7,969 nucleotides of DNA from Actinomycetes bacterium (lineage in GTDB: Bacteria; Actinomycetota; Acidimicrobiia; Acidimicrobiales; RAAP-2), in the NCBI GenBank assembly GCA_021800645.1, contig JAJYYT010000091.1, positions 1-7,969 on the forward strand, in the 5' to 3' direction. Below, piece by piece: positions 1-6,878 of the stretch (its first letter is position 1; each line of letters starts with the position of its first letter). A program made the position numbers and the translations under genes. The notes under the pieces are model-generated. The model ran no database searches. It was not told where the DNA came from and saw only the letters and a list, made by a program, of their open reading frames with translations.

Positions 1-270
1 AGGGGAGACCGCTCGCACGGGGAGTGCGAGGAGCGAGCCGAGGACGAGGCAGGTCCCCGGCGGTGGATCCGTTGTGGCGGGCACGATGATCGGCACCTCG
101 CTCTTTGCGAGGTGCAGCACGCCGAACCGACAGTCGCCGAAGGATGGGTCGAGGCCGATCTCATCGGGGCTGGCTGCCAGCAGGCCGAAGCGCTGGGCGA
201 GGACGCGTTGGTCGGGGAATTCCACCTCGCCCGCGAGCTCGACTGAAGAGGAGAACCGTTTCGTCGCCAT
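1..270 (-). CDS. Hypothetical protein, C-terminus beyond window edge
   Basis: Ninety codons are open from an ATG at 270 down to the left edge of the window, so only the N-terminal part is visible. It begins MATKRFSSSVELAGEVEF and continues with a balanced, protein-like composition (for example DEIGLDPSFGDCRFGVLHLA at residues 36-55, then a hydrophobic stretch IIVP). Third codon positions are mostly G or C, as in the neighbouring genes. No family was recognised, and there is no signal peptide or clear membrane segment in the visible part. It lies 52 bp downstream of the DnaB-like gene on the same strand, separated from it by a perfect hairpin that ends 8 bp before this ATG. No good Shine-Dalgarno sequence is seen, because the upstream bases read ctcacaggc. 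The start is plausible but not certain. Confidence 0.6.
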   Translation of the reverse strand, partial: MATKRFSSSVELAGEVEFPDQRVLAQRFGLLAASPDEIGLDPSFGDCRFGVLHLAKSEVPIIVPATTDPPPGTCLVLGSLLALPVRAVSP

Positions 271-278
271 GCCTGTGA

Positions 279-312
279 GGTCGGCGTCTGGGAGGATCCC
301 CAGACGCCGACC
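279..312 (-). terminator. Perfect 14-bp inverted repeat between two minus-strand genes
   Basis: Bases 279-292 (ggtcggcgtctggg) are the exact reverse complement of 299-312, with a 6-base loop aggatc. The hairpin starts 10 bases past the stop codon of the DnaB-like gene (323-325) and ends 8 bases before the ATG at 270. Position and stability suit a terminator or attenuator. No T-run follows the stem on the minus strand, so it is not a textbook intrinsic terminator. It could instead shield the ribosome-binding region of the next gene. The hairpin is seen directly; its role is inferred. Confidence 0.55.
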
Positions 313-322
313 CGTACAGCGC

Positions 323-1900
323 TCAGCTGCCAGGAACCGCCTTCGTGGATTCCCGGGCTTCCTCGGCGCGTCGGCGACCCTCCTCGCGCTCTTTGAGCGC
401 CGTCTCGTACCGCTCGCGGTACCAGGCGACAGGGGGTCCCTCGCGCATCTCGGCCTCGTCTTCGAACCAGTACTGGCCAGGCGAGTACATCGGCCACCAT
501 CCCCAGTCCGTCGCGCCTTCCCGGCACTTGGCGATCCGCAGGTGGCGGATCCCGTTGTGGTCATGGTCCTCGTCCTTCACGATGAGGAGGATCATGTCCG
601 CGTGCTCCCGGATCGACCTGCAGTCCTCCAGGTCGTCGTCGGTCGGGCGCCACGCGCTGTCACGAGCGCGCGCCTTTGGGAGCGCGACCTGGGTCGGGAG
701 CACCACCGGCAAGGTGAAGCCCTCGAGCTCGGGGTAGCGCAGCGAGGTGAAAGCGTCTCCGCGTGCGAACGCGTTGCGCAGGTTGCGACCGACCGAGTCG
801 ATCCCTTGGACGAGCGGCATGCCGCCAGGGGCGAAGAGCTTCGCGTAGTCGACGACCACGACCAGTGGAAGACGTGCCTTGATCTCCTCGCACGACAGTG
901 TCTGCTCGCGCCCAGCCAGAACGATCTCCTGGCAGCGGTCGACGACCGCTGCGACGACCGCCTCGACGCTTGCCTCGCCGTAGTCGCGGCTGTCGAGGAA
1001 GTGGATGTCGTTCATGGTCGGGTTGATGAAGCGCCCCCAGACGCCGTGATCGTTGAGCCCGAACTTGCGCACCAGGTCATCGGACTTCTGCTCCTCCGAG
1101 ACGACGATGCCGCAACGGTGCTCGCCGCGCACCGCGTTCCACAGGTACACGCTGCGCAGCACGAGCTCGACGCAGAAGGTGGTTTTGCCGTGGCCGCTCT
1201 GCGCCCCGACCAGGACGAGGGAGTCCTTGGAGAACCCTCCGGGGAACCGGGGGTTCGCCACGTGGTGCTCACCGTGGGGTACCCAGTCCCAGCCGGTCGC
1301 GAGGTCGAGCGTGCGGAACCCGGTCGGGATGTAGCGCTCGATCCGTGGGCTTGTCTGTCGCAGCCTGCGGATGATCGAGCGGTGGTCGGTCGGGCGCCGT
1401 CGGGTGACGTGCTCGGCGGATGGGAGCCTGAGTGCCCCCTCGATCGCGTGGCGGGTCCTTGTGCCGAGCTTCCCGTCCTTCGACAGGTCGCCCGTCGCGA
1501 TGTCGAGGAGCGCTCGCAACAGCGCCTTGTCGTACTCGGCGAACGCGGCGGCGAGGCGGGCGGTCCAGAACTTCTTCAGGTCCGGAGGCTCGGGAGAGGT
1601 CGCCCACGTAGGCAACTTCGAACCGTGGAGGTCCTCTAGGACGTCGAAAGGCGGCGCCTCGTGCCCCGTCAGCTCCAAGGCCCGTGACAGGCTGTGGAAC
1701 ACGGACGTGTGCTCCTCGTCGAGGATCGCGCGCGTCCTGAGCGCGGAGCGGATGCGGTCCGCACACTTGGGGTCCGCGATCGCTGCGCGTACGAGGGAGT
1801 CCTGCACGCGCCCTGGGACCGGGCAGTCCTGAGCGAAGCGGCGTCGGATCCTCTCTGTGAGGTCGGCGTCGCGCGCACCGGGGGGATTGTGACTTCCCAT
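323..1900 (-). CDS. DnaB-type RecA-fold helicase/ATPase
   Basis: This 525-residue protein carries the C-terminal ATPase domain of the DnaB replicative helicase family, which unwinds DNA as a hexamer using NTP. The Walker A motif is GAQSGHGKTT at 232-241. A VVSEEQ segment at 266-271 fits motif H1a with its catalytic glutamate. Walker B is LPLVVVVDYAK at 344-354. DCRSIREHADMILLIVKDED (426-445) matches the DnaB motif around the DLR...ADV segment. IAKCREG (456-462) with a final YWFED (477-481) matches the end of the domain. Residues 1-190 are helical and are not a recognisable standard DnaB N-terminal domain. The tail (about 493-520) is highly charged and likely a coiled helix. The ATG at 1900 lacks a clear Shine-Dalgarno sequence; the gene lies 26 bp after the membrane protein gene, so translation may be coupled. 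It may be a mobile-element or accessory helicase rather than the chromosomal dnaB, which is inference. Confidence 0.85.
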   Translation of the reverse strand: MGSHNPPGARDADLTERIRRRFAQDCPVPGRVQDSLVRAAIADPKCADRIRSALRTRAILDEEHTSVFHSLSRALELTGHEAPPFDVLEDLHGSKLPTWATSPEPPDLKKFWTARLAAAFAEYDKALLRALLDIATGDLSKDGKLGTRTRHAIEGALRLPSAEHVTRRRPTDHRSIIRRLRQTSPRIERYIPTGFRTLDLATGWDWVPHGEHHVANPRFPGGFSKDSLVLVGAQSGHGKTTFCVELVLRSVYLWNAVRGEHRCGIVVSEEQKSDDLVRKFGLNDHGVWGRFINPTMNDIHFLDSRDYGEASVEAVVAAVVDRCQEIVLAGREQTLSCEEIKARLPLVVVVDYAKLFAPGGMPLVQGIDSVGRNLRNAFARGDAFTSLRYPELEGFTLPVVLPTQVALPKARARDSAWRPTDDDLEDCRSIREHADMILLIVKDEDHDHNGIRHLRIAKCREGATDWGWWPMYSPGQYWFEDEAEMREGPPVAWYRERYETALKEREEGRRRAEEARESTKAVPGS

Positions 1901-1926
1901 GTTCGCAGGATGGGGAGGGGGTTACC

Positions 1927-2487
1927 TCAGAGGCCTGCCGCCGGGGCGACGTCGCCCGTCGGCACGACGACATAGACGCCGTCGTGCTCGACGCAGGACT
2001 GGAGCGCCCCGATCTCGAGCGGCGCTTCGGGGGCGGGGATGTAGGCGGGCCGGCCGTCGACGTCGGCGACCTCGCCGGCGGGGCGCACCGTGGCGGGACC
2101 CTTGACCACGAAGGTCCCGAGGCCGTAGCCGGCGACGTAGACCGACTGGCCCGACGTGGGGGCGCCGCGCCAGGCGACGACGATGGCACCGTGGCTCAGG
2201 TACAGCGTGGTGCCCGAGGCCTTCGCCGCGCCGAAGAGCGCCGCGGCGAGGACGAGGAGTGCTCCCACGATGCGTGCGGCGATCGTGCGCGGCACGAGGC
2301 ACCGACGGGCCCGGGTGCGAAGGCGCGTGTCGAGGGCCATGATCTCGACGCCGTAGAGGCAGGGGCGCACGGGCTGGTGCGGCTCGGGGGGCGCGGGCGG
2401 CGCGGGGGGCGCGGGGGACGGGACAGGGGAGGTCGCAGCGCCTTGCTCTGCAGGTGGCGGGCTCGCCGTCTCTCCTGGTCCTGGCAT
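1927..2487 (-). CDS. Proline-rich single-pass membrane protein, hypothetical
   Basis: This 186-residue protein has three parts. Residues 1-41 are rich in proline, alanine and glutamate (for example SPAPPAPPAPPEP near 24-36). Residues 55-68 are basic. A hydrophobic segment about 69-89 (ARIVGALLVLAAALFGAA) fits one transmembrane helix. The C-terminal 95 residues look like a small extracytoplasmic beta-rich domain (TTLYLSHGAIVVAW, SVYVAGYGLGTFVVKG, GVYVVVPTG). The positive-inside rule predicts the proline-rich end in the cytoplasm and the C-terminus outside. No family was recognised. The ATG at 2487 is supported by gagaagg nine bases upstream. An internal ATG at 2340 (Met50) would give a shorter protein lacking the proline-rich part. 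It is the first gene of the minus-strand run and lies 26 bp ahead of the DnaB-like gene, suggesting co-transcription. Confidence 0.65.
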   Translation of the reverse strand: MPGPGETASPPPAEQGAATSPVPSPAPPAPPAPPEPHQPVRPCLYGVEIMALDTRLRTRARRCLVPRTIAARIVGALLVLAAALFGAAKASGTTLYLSHGAIVVAWRGAPTSGQSVYVAGYGLGTFVVKGPATVRPAGEVADVDGRPAYIPAPEAPLEIGALQSCVEHDGVYVVVPTGDVAPAAGL

Positions 2488-3166
2488 GGTCGTGCGCCTT
2501 CTCGCTCGTCGTCGCTGCGATGACGAGCCTGGTGTGGCGCAGCGAGGTTCCGACAACCGTTTCGTGGTCACCTCCGAGACGCTGCGCCGGATTCGCTTCG
2601 CTGCGGCGCGCAACGGCTACGAACGCACGCAGGTCGACCAGGCGATCGGCGAGGCCGCGTCCGCCCTCGACGCGCTCGAGCGCGTGAACGCGGGCCTGGA
2701 GGCGAGCCTGGCCGAGGCGCTCGGCAGGATCGAGGTCGACGCCGCCAACGCACAGGTCGACGATCGCTCGCAGGGCGAGGACGCCGCCCGAGTCGCCGAC
2801 GCGGTCGAGCGCTGGCTCGAGGGGCTCGGGACTGCGGGCCTCGAGGAGACCTACCGCTCGGTCGGCAAGGCGTTGGTCGACGCCGAGGTGGCCGGGCTGC
2901 GCGTCCTCGACGAGGCGCTGCGCAGGGTGCGCCGCGCCCGCGACGCGCTGCTCGGTCTCGCAGACGAGCTCGACGCGCTCTGCGTCGAAGCCCAAGAGCG
3001 CGTCGGGGGCGTTGCGAGCGCGTACGAGAAGCTCCCCGTGCTGCGGGCCCGCATCGACCGGCTCGCCGGCGCGGTCGCGCACGACCTGTCGGCCGGAGCC
3101 GATGGCCCCGCGGCGGGGCTCGCCCGGCTGGCCGTGCGCCAAGGAGCGCTGCGTCGCAGCAGCTGA
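2486..3166 (+). CDS. DivIVA-like coiled-coil protein
   Basis: This protein of up to 226 residues is almost entirely alpha-helical and rich in Ala, Glu, Leu, Arg and Asp. Residues 28-72 resemble the N-terminal DivIVA domain: a first strand-like VVTSETLRRIRF, then NGYERTQVDQAI (43-54), matching the family's GY..xxVD signature, then a heptad-like ALDALERVNAGLEASLAEAL. DivIVA-family proteins sit at poles or septa in Gram-positive bacteria and scaffold cell division or polar growth. Two further helical stretches (about 100-170 and 180-222) could form more coiled coil. The longest start is ATG 2486, but no Shine-Dalgarno sequence precedes it. GTG at 2534 or 2564 would remove the basic, poorly helical N-terminus and place the DivIVA-like motif at the start, as is usual. 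It lies 41 bp upstream of nrdJ on the same strand. Family assignment is by motif resemblance only. Confidence 0.65.
   Translation: MVVRLLARRRCDDEPGVAQRGSDNRFVVTSETLRRIRFAAARNGYERTQVDQAIGEAASALDALERVNAGLEASLAEALGRIEVDAANAQVDDRSQGEDAARVADAVERWLEGLGTAGLEETYRSVGKALVDAEVAGLRVLDEALRRVRRARDALLGLADELDALCVEAQERVGGVASAYEKLPVLRARIDRLAGAVAHDLSAGADGPAAGLARLAVRQGALRRSS
2497..2503 (-). promoter_or_regulatory. Ribosome-binding site for the proline-rich membrane protein
   Basis: On the minus strand, gagaagg lies nine bases upstream of the ATG at 2487-2485, which is good Shine-Dalgarno spacing. It supports the 2487 start over the internal ATG at 2340. These bases also lie inside codons 4-6 of the longest form of the divergent plus-strand gene, so that gene either overlaps its neighbour's leader or starts further downstream. 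Confidence 0.5.
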
Positions 3167-3180
3167 GCGCCGGCGCCAGC

Positions 3181-3195
3181 GCGAGGGCTCCTCGC
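3181..3195 (+). other. Short hairpin in the leader of nrdJ
   Basis: gcgagg, a three-base loop gct, and cctcgc form a perfect 6-bp hairpin 12 bases upstream of the nrdJ ATG, where a ribosome-binding site would be expected. No other good Shine-Dalgarno sequence is visible. The gagg inside the stem (3183-3186) is the nearest candidate, and its 21-base spacing is long. In a 70%-GC sequence such a small stem may be chance. The 41-bp gap is too short for a cobalamin riboswitch. Confidence 0.25.
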
Positions 3196-3207
3196 CAACT
3201 TGATGGC

Positions 3208-5934
3208 ATGGCTACTACGTCGATCGTGTCGACCAACGCCCGAGACGCGGCGCTCGAGGCCCTCGATGAGGTCTTCAGTGACTTCACGTGGGAGGAGCGC
3301 CATGTCGTGATCACCCGTTCCGACGGGTCGGTCGCCTTCAGTCAGGAAGGCGTCGTCGTGCCCAAGGACTGGGGAGCGAACGCGACCCAGGTCCTCGCGC
3401 AGAAGTACTTCCGGGGCAATCCGGGCGCCTTCGGGCGGGAGACCTCGCTCAAAGAGGTGGTCACGCGCATCGTCACGGCGATCGCCGAGGCGGGGGAGAC
3501 CCATGGCCACCTCGCCGACGAGACCGAGGTCGAGGAGTTCTCGTCCAAGCTCGGACGCCTCCTCGTCGCCCAGCGGGCGGCGTTCAACTCGCCAGTGTGG
3601 TTCAACGTGGGCGCTCCGGGGCGCAAGCCCCAGGTCGCCGCCTGCTTCATCTTGGACGTCGAGGACTCGATGGACTCGATCCTCGACTGGTACAAGGCCG
3701 AGGGGCTCGTCTTCAAGGGCGGGTCGGGGGCGGGCGTCAACCTGTCGAAGATCCGCTCGCAAGCAGAGACCCTCTCGACGGGTGGCAACGCGTCGGGGCC
3801 GGTCAGCTTCATGCGCGGGGCGGATGCGTCCGCGGGGACCATCAAGTCCGGCGGCGCGACGCGGCGCGCGGCGAAGATGGTCGTCTTGGACGTCGACCAC
3901 CCTGACGTCTTGGAGTTCGTGTGGTGCAAGGCGAAGGAGGAGCGCAAGATCCGCGCCCTCATGGACGCCGGCTTCGACATGGGCGTCGACGGTGCGGACT
4001 CGTTCTCCGTCGCCTACCAGAACGCCAACAACTCCGTGCGCCTCGGAGACGACTTCATGCAGGCCGTCGTCGCAGACGGCGACTGGCAGCTGAGGGCGCG
4101 GGTATCGGGCGAGGTCGTCCGGGCGCTCAAGGCCCGTGACCTCTTCGACCAGATCGCCCGTGCGGCCTGGGAGTGCGCGGATCCGGGGGTCCAGTTCTCC
4201 ACGACCATCAACTCGTGGAACACGACCCCCCGCTCGGGCGAGATCAGGGCGAGCAACCCGTGCAGCGAGCACGTCAGGCTCGACTGGTCGAGCTGCAACC
4301 TCTCGAGCCTCAACCTGCTCGCCTTCTACGATCCCGTAGGCGGCTTCGACGCCGAGGGGTTCGTCGACGCGGTCGGCGTCATGGCGCTCGCCCAGGACAT
4401 CCTGATCGACCTCGCCTACGAGGGCGGCGGCTATCCGCTCGAGCGCATCGCCGAGACGACGCGGCGGTTCCGAGACATCGGAGTCGGCTACGCGAACCTC
4501 GGCGCGCTCTTGATGGCGATGGGGCTCCCCTACGACTCCGACGAGGGCCGCGACATGGCAGCGGCGCTGAGCGCGCTCATGACCGCCGCGGTGTACCGCA
4601 CCTCGGCGCAGGCAGCCGCGCGTCTCGGTCCCTTCGAGGCGTTCGAGGAGAACCGCGATGCGTTCCTCTTCGTGCTCGAGCGGCATCGCTCGGCCGCCAA
4701 GGAACGCGAGGTGCAGGCCTCCTCGCCACGCGCAGCGCTCTGGCGGCGCGCGTGCGCGGAGTGGGACGCCGCATGTGCGGCGGCGGCAGCTCACGGGGTG
4801 CGCAACGCCGAGGCGACGGTGCTCGCCCCGACCGGGACGATCGCCCTTTTGATGGGGTGCGAGACCACCGGGATCGAGCCCGCCTTCGCGCTGGTCTCCT
4901 ACAAGCAGCTCGTCGGCGGCGGCGCGATGTCGCTTCCCGTCGAGAGCGTCGCGCTCGGCCTCGCCGCGCTCGGCTACGACCGAGCCGACGTCGAGGCGAT
5001 CGCCGCATACGCGGCGGAGCACGGCACCCTCACCGGTGCGCCGGGACTGGACCCCGCGCACCGACGCGTCTTCGAGACGGCGGTCGGGGACGACCCGATC
5101 CCTCCCATGGGGCACGTGAAGATGGTGGCGGCAGTCCAGCCGTTCCTCTCGGGAGCGGTCTCCAAGACCGTGAACCTCCCGGCAGACGCGTCGGTCGCCG
5201 ACATCGCCGACATCTACCTCGAGGCCTGGCGCCTCGGGGTGAAGTGCCTCGCCGTCTACCGCGACGGCTGCAAGGCGTACCAGCCGCTGTCCGCGAAGGC
5301 CGACGGGGCGAAGGGCGCAGAGGGCGTCTCCTCCGAGCTCGAGGCGCACCCGCGCCCCGAGCGTGAGCGCCTCCCGAGGCACCGGCGCGCGCGGACGTTC
5401 TCGTTCCGCATCGGGGACTGCGAGGGGTATGCGACCGTCGGGGAGTACGACGACGGCCGGCCCGGCGAGCTGTTCATGAAGGTGTCCAAGCAGGGCTCGA
5501 CCCTGGCCGGGCTCATGGACGGCTGTGCGATCGCGGTCAGCCTCGGGCTGCAGTACGGGGTGCCGCTCGCCACCTACGTGGCCAAGTACACCTCGATGCG
5601 CTTCGAGCCGGCGGGGGTCACCGACGACCCCGACGTGCGGCTCGCGACCTCGATCCTCGACTTCGTGTTCCGCCGCCTGGCGATCACGTACCTCGACGAG
5701 GACGAGCGCAGGGAGCTCGGCGTCCTGACGGCCGCCGAGAAGACCCAGGCGCTCGACGCTCCCTATGGAAGCGTAACGGCCGACACGCCGCCTGCGGCTC
5801 CTGCCGGCACCAACGGCAACGGGCGCGCCGCCTACGGCGACGCCCCGGTCTGCCCGGTCGACGGGTCGGTGATGACCATTCGGACCGGGACCTGCTGGGC
5901 CTGCGCGCTCTGCGGCACCTCCGGGGGCTGCTGA
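3208..5934 (+). CDS. nrdJ: Adenosylcobalamin-dependent (class II) ribonucleoside-diphosphate reductase
   Basis: This 908-residue enzyme reduces ribonucleotides to deoxyribonucleotides for DNA synthesis in the cytoplasm, using a radical generated from coenzyme B12 and needing no oxygen. All expected landmarks are present. Cys146 (AACFILD) and Cys363 (SCNLSSLNL) form the redox pair at the active site. N350-P-C352-S-E354 is the NPCSE catalytic loop with the thiyl-radical Cys352. Also seen are GGSGAGVNLS at 171-180, APTGTIALLMGCETTGIEP (540-558) and SKTVNLP (652-658). A flexible Pro/Ala/Gly-rich linker (about 856-880) leads to a cysteine-rich C-terminus (Cys882, 896, 899, 902, 908) resembling the re-reduction or zinc-binding tail of NrdJ proteins. 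The length is typical for the large NrdJ type. It starts at ATG 3208, 41 bp after the DivIVA-like gene, with no strong Shine-Dalgarno sequence, so coupled expression is plausible. The gene ends in TGA and is followed by a strong terminator. Confidence 0.97.
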   Translation: MATTSIVSTNARDAALEALDEVFSDFTWEERHVVITRSDGSVAFSQEGVVVPKDWGANATQVLAQKYFRGNPGAFGRETSLKEVVTRIVTAIAEAGETHGHLADETEVEEFSSKLGRLLVAQRAAFNSPVWFNVGAPGRKPQVAACFILDVEDSMDSILDWYKAEGLVFKGGSGAGVNLSKIRSQAETLSTGGNASGPVSFMRGADASAGTIKSGGATRRAAKMVVLDVDHPDVLEFVWCKAKEERKIRALMDAGFDMGVDGADSFSVAYQNANNSVRLGDDFMQAVVADGDWQLRARVSGEVVRALKARDLFDQIARAAWECADPGVQFSTTINSWNTTPRSGEIRASNPCSEHVRLDWSSCNLSSLNLLAFYDPVGGFDAEGFVDAVGVMALAQDILIDLAYEGGGYPLERIAETTRRFRDIGVGYANLGALLMAMGLPYDSDEGRDMAAALSALMTAAVYRTSAQAAARLGPFEAFEENRDAFLFVLERHRSAAKEREVQASSPRAALWRRACAEWDAACAAAAAHGVRNAEATVLAPTGTIALLMGCETTGIEPAFALVSYKQLVGGGAMSLPVESVALGLAALGYDRADVEAIAAYAAEHGTLTGAPGLDPAHRRVFETAVGDDPIPPMGHVKMVAAVQPFLSGAVSKTVNLPADASVADIADIYLEAWRLGVKCLAVYRDGCKAYQPLSAKADGAKGAEGVSSELEAHPRPERERLPRHRRARTFSFRIGDCEGYATVGEYDDGRPGELFMKVSKQGSTLAGLMDGCAIAVSLGLQYGVPLATYVAKYTSMRFEPAGVTDDPDVRLATSILDFVFRRLAITYLDEDERRELGVLTAAEKTQALDAPYGSVTADTPPAAPAGTNGNGRAAYGDAPVCPVDGSVMTIRTGTCWACALCGTSGGC

Positions 5935-5943
5935 GCGCTCCTC

Positions 5944-5975
5944 GAAGGGAGGGGGCCTGCGGGTCCCCTCCCTTC
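5944..5975 (+). terminator. Strong terminator hairpin after nrdJ
   Basis: Bases 5944-5957 pair with 5962-5975 in a 14-bp stem (one G-T pair) closed by the tetraloop tgcg, starting 9 bases past the nrdJ stop codon. Only a short pyrimidine stretch (ttc) follows, so the U-tract is weak, as is common in high-GC bacteria. It separates nrdJ from the convergent minus-strand gene ending at 6150 and may act in both directions. Confidence 0.8.
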
Positions 5976-6045
5976 TTCGCGTCCGGGCTCTCGGGGCGGG
6001 TGACCCGCGCGGAGCGGTGGAATTCTGCGCGGTGGGTACACCTCG

Positions 6046-6068
6046 CCCCGGGATGAGGAGTACCGGGG
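6046..6068 (-). other. Weak inverted repeat downstream of the Ntn-hydrolase frame
   Basis: ccccgg at 6046-6051 pairs with ccgggg at 6063-6068 across an 11-base loop. It lies about 80 bp beyond the final stop codon (6150) of the minus-strand Ntn-hydrolase frame, so it could serve as its transcript end. The stem is short, there is no T-run, and such repeats are frequent by chance at this GC content. The remaining sequence between 5976 and 6149 shows no gene. Confidence 0.2.
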
Positions 6069-6149
6069 GAAGCGCTGGTGGCAGGCGAGCTCGGCGCAGG
6101 CGAGACTGGGCGACGCGGCGCACCGCATACTCCTGCGCTGGCGTCGGGA

Positions 6150-6878
6150 TCAGGGCCGGAGCGCAGAGGTGTGGGGGAAGGCGCTGACATCCCCGAAGAC
6201 GTCGACGCTTTGCACCTCGATCGCTCCTCCGACAGGAGCGGCGTTGCCGTCGACCAGGCGGTGCCATGCCGCCACGCCGGCGAGGAGGCTGCCGAGCAGG
6301 CGGCTCGCCTCGTCGAGAGGCAGCGCCTCCCATGGTGGTTGTGGTGGGCGAGACAGCGATTCGAGGGAAGATCACTCTTCTTGGGTGAGCGTGTGCCCTG
6401 CCGCCCGCTCTGCCCATTCGACGACGCGGCGGCTGGTGGCGGCAGGGACGCCGTTCACGAGCCGGTCGAGCGCTGCCGTCGTCCCGACCCAGTACGCGCC
6501 GAAGGCGCCCGTCAGCTGTTCCTCGGCGCTCCATCGCCCATGGTCGCGAGCGAAGACAGACCACACGGTCGGGTCGGGCGTGCATCCGACGACGACGACG
6601 CTCTCCCGAAGGAGGCCCAGGCGGCCGAACGCCCGCTCCACCGAGCTCGCGACGCCTTCGACGCTCTGTGCGCCGGACGAAAATGCCTCGCGAAGCCCCA
6701 ACACCGCCTGGCACGGGCCCCTGCGTACCTCTCCAGTGAGGCCGACCAGAATGGGCGCTCACGGCACGCGGAACACCTTGCGCTCCGCATCGAAGGCGAT
6801 CGACCTGGCGAACGTCGTGCGGGAGTCCCCAGCGACGGCGACGCCCGTGGGCACCTTGAGGGCGACGACCAGGCTCAT
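6150..6878 (-). pseudogene. Proteasome-beta-like Ntn-hydrolase interrupted by two in-frame TGA codons
   Basis: One reading frame of 242 codons from ATG 6878 to TGA 6152-6150 encodes a protein resembling 20S proteasome beta, HslV or Anbu-type hydrolases. It opens MSLVVALKVPTGVAVAGDSR and continues to DAERKVFRVP. If Met is removed, Ser is residue 1 and Asp17 and Lys33 fall exactly at the proteasome catalytic positions, with Ser replacing Thr1. VGLTGEV fits the glycine-rich strand after Lys33, and PVGGAIEVQSVDV near the C-terminus fits the usual last strand (VGGPI-type). Total length suits the family. The frame is broken at codon 40 (TGA 6761-6759) and codon 169 (TGA 6374-6372), with homology-like sequence continuing in the same frame after each and no frameshift. 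The simplest reading is a recently inactivated gene. Stop-codon readthrough or sequencing error are alternatives. Translation might restart at GTG 6704 to give a 110-residue piece (6704-6372). No clear Shine-Dalgarno sequence precedes ATG 6878. Confidence 0.6.

Noticed and set aside
74..1639. Long plus-strand open frame antisense to the DnaB-like gene
   Set aside because: It has Arg/Val/Ala-rich low-information sequence and no motifs, while the opposite strand carries Walker A, Walker B and other DnaB motifs. It is a high-GC shadow.
1944..1957. Perfect 14-base palindrome gggcgacgtcgccc
   Set aside because: It lies inside the coding sequence of the membrane protein, and such palindromes are common in GC-rich DNA. 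No partner site was found.
3167..3207. Cobalamin riboswitch upstream of nrdJ
   Set aside because: Only 41 bases separate the genes, and no B12-box-like sequence was seen.
6715..6761. Selenocysteine insertion at the first TGA of the Ntn-hydrolase frame
   Set aside because: Only a weak 4-bp stem (cctc/gagg) follows the TGA, with no SECIS-like structure, and the codon is not at a catalytic position where Cys or Sec is expected.
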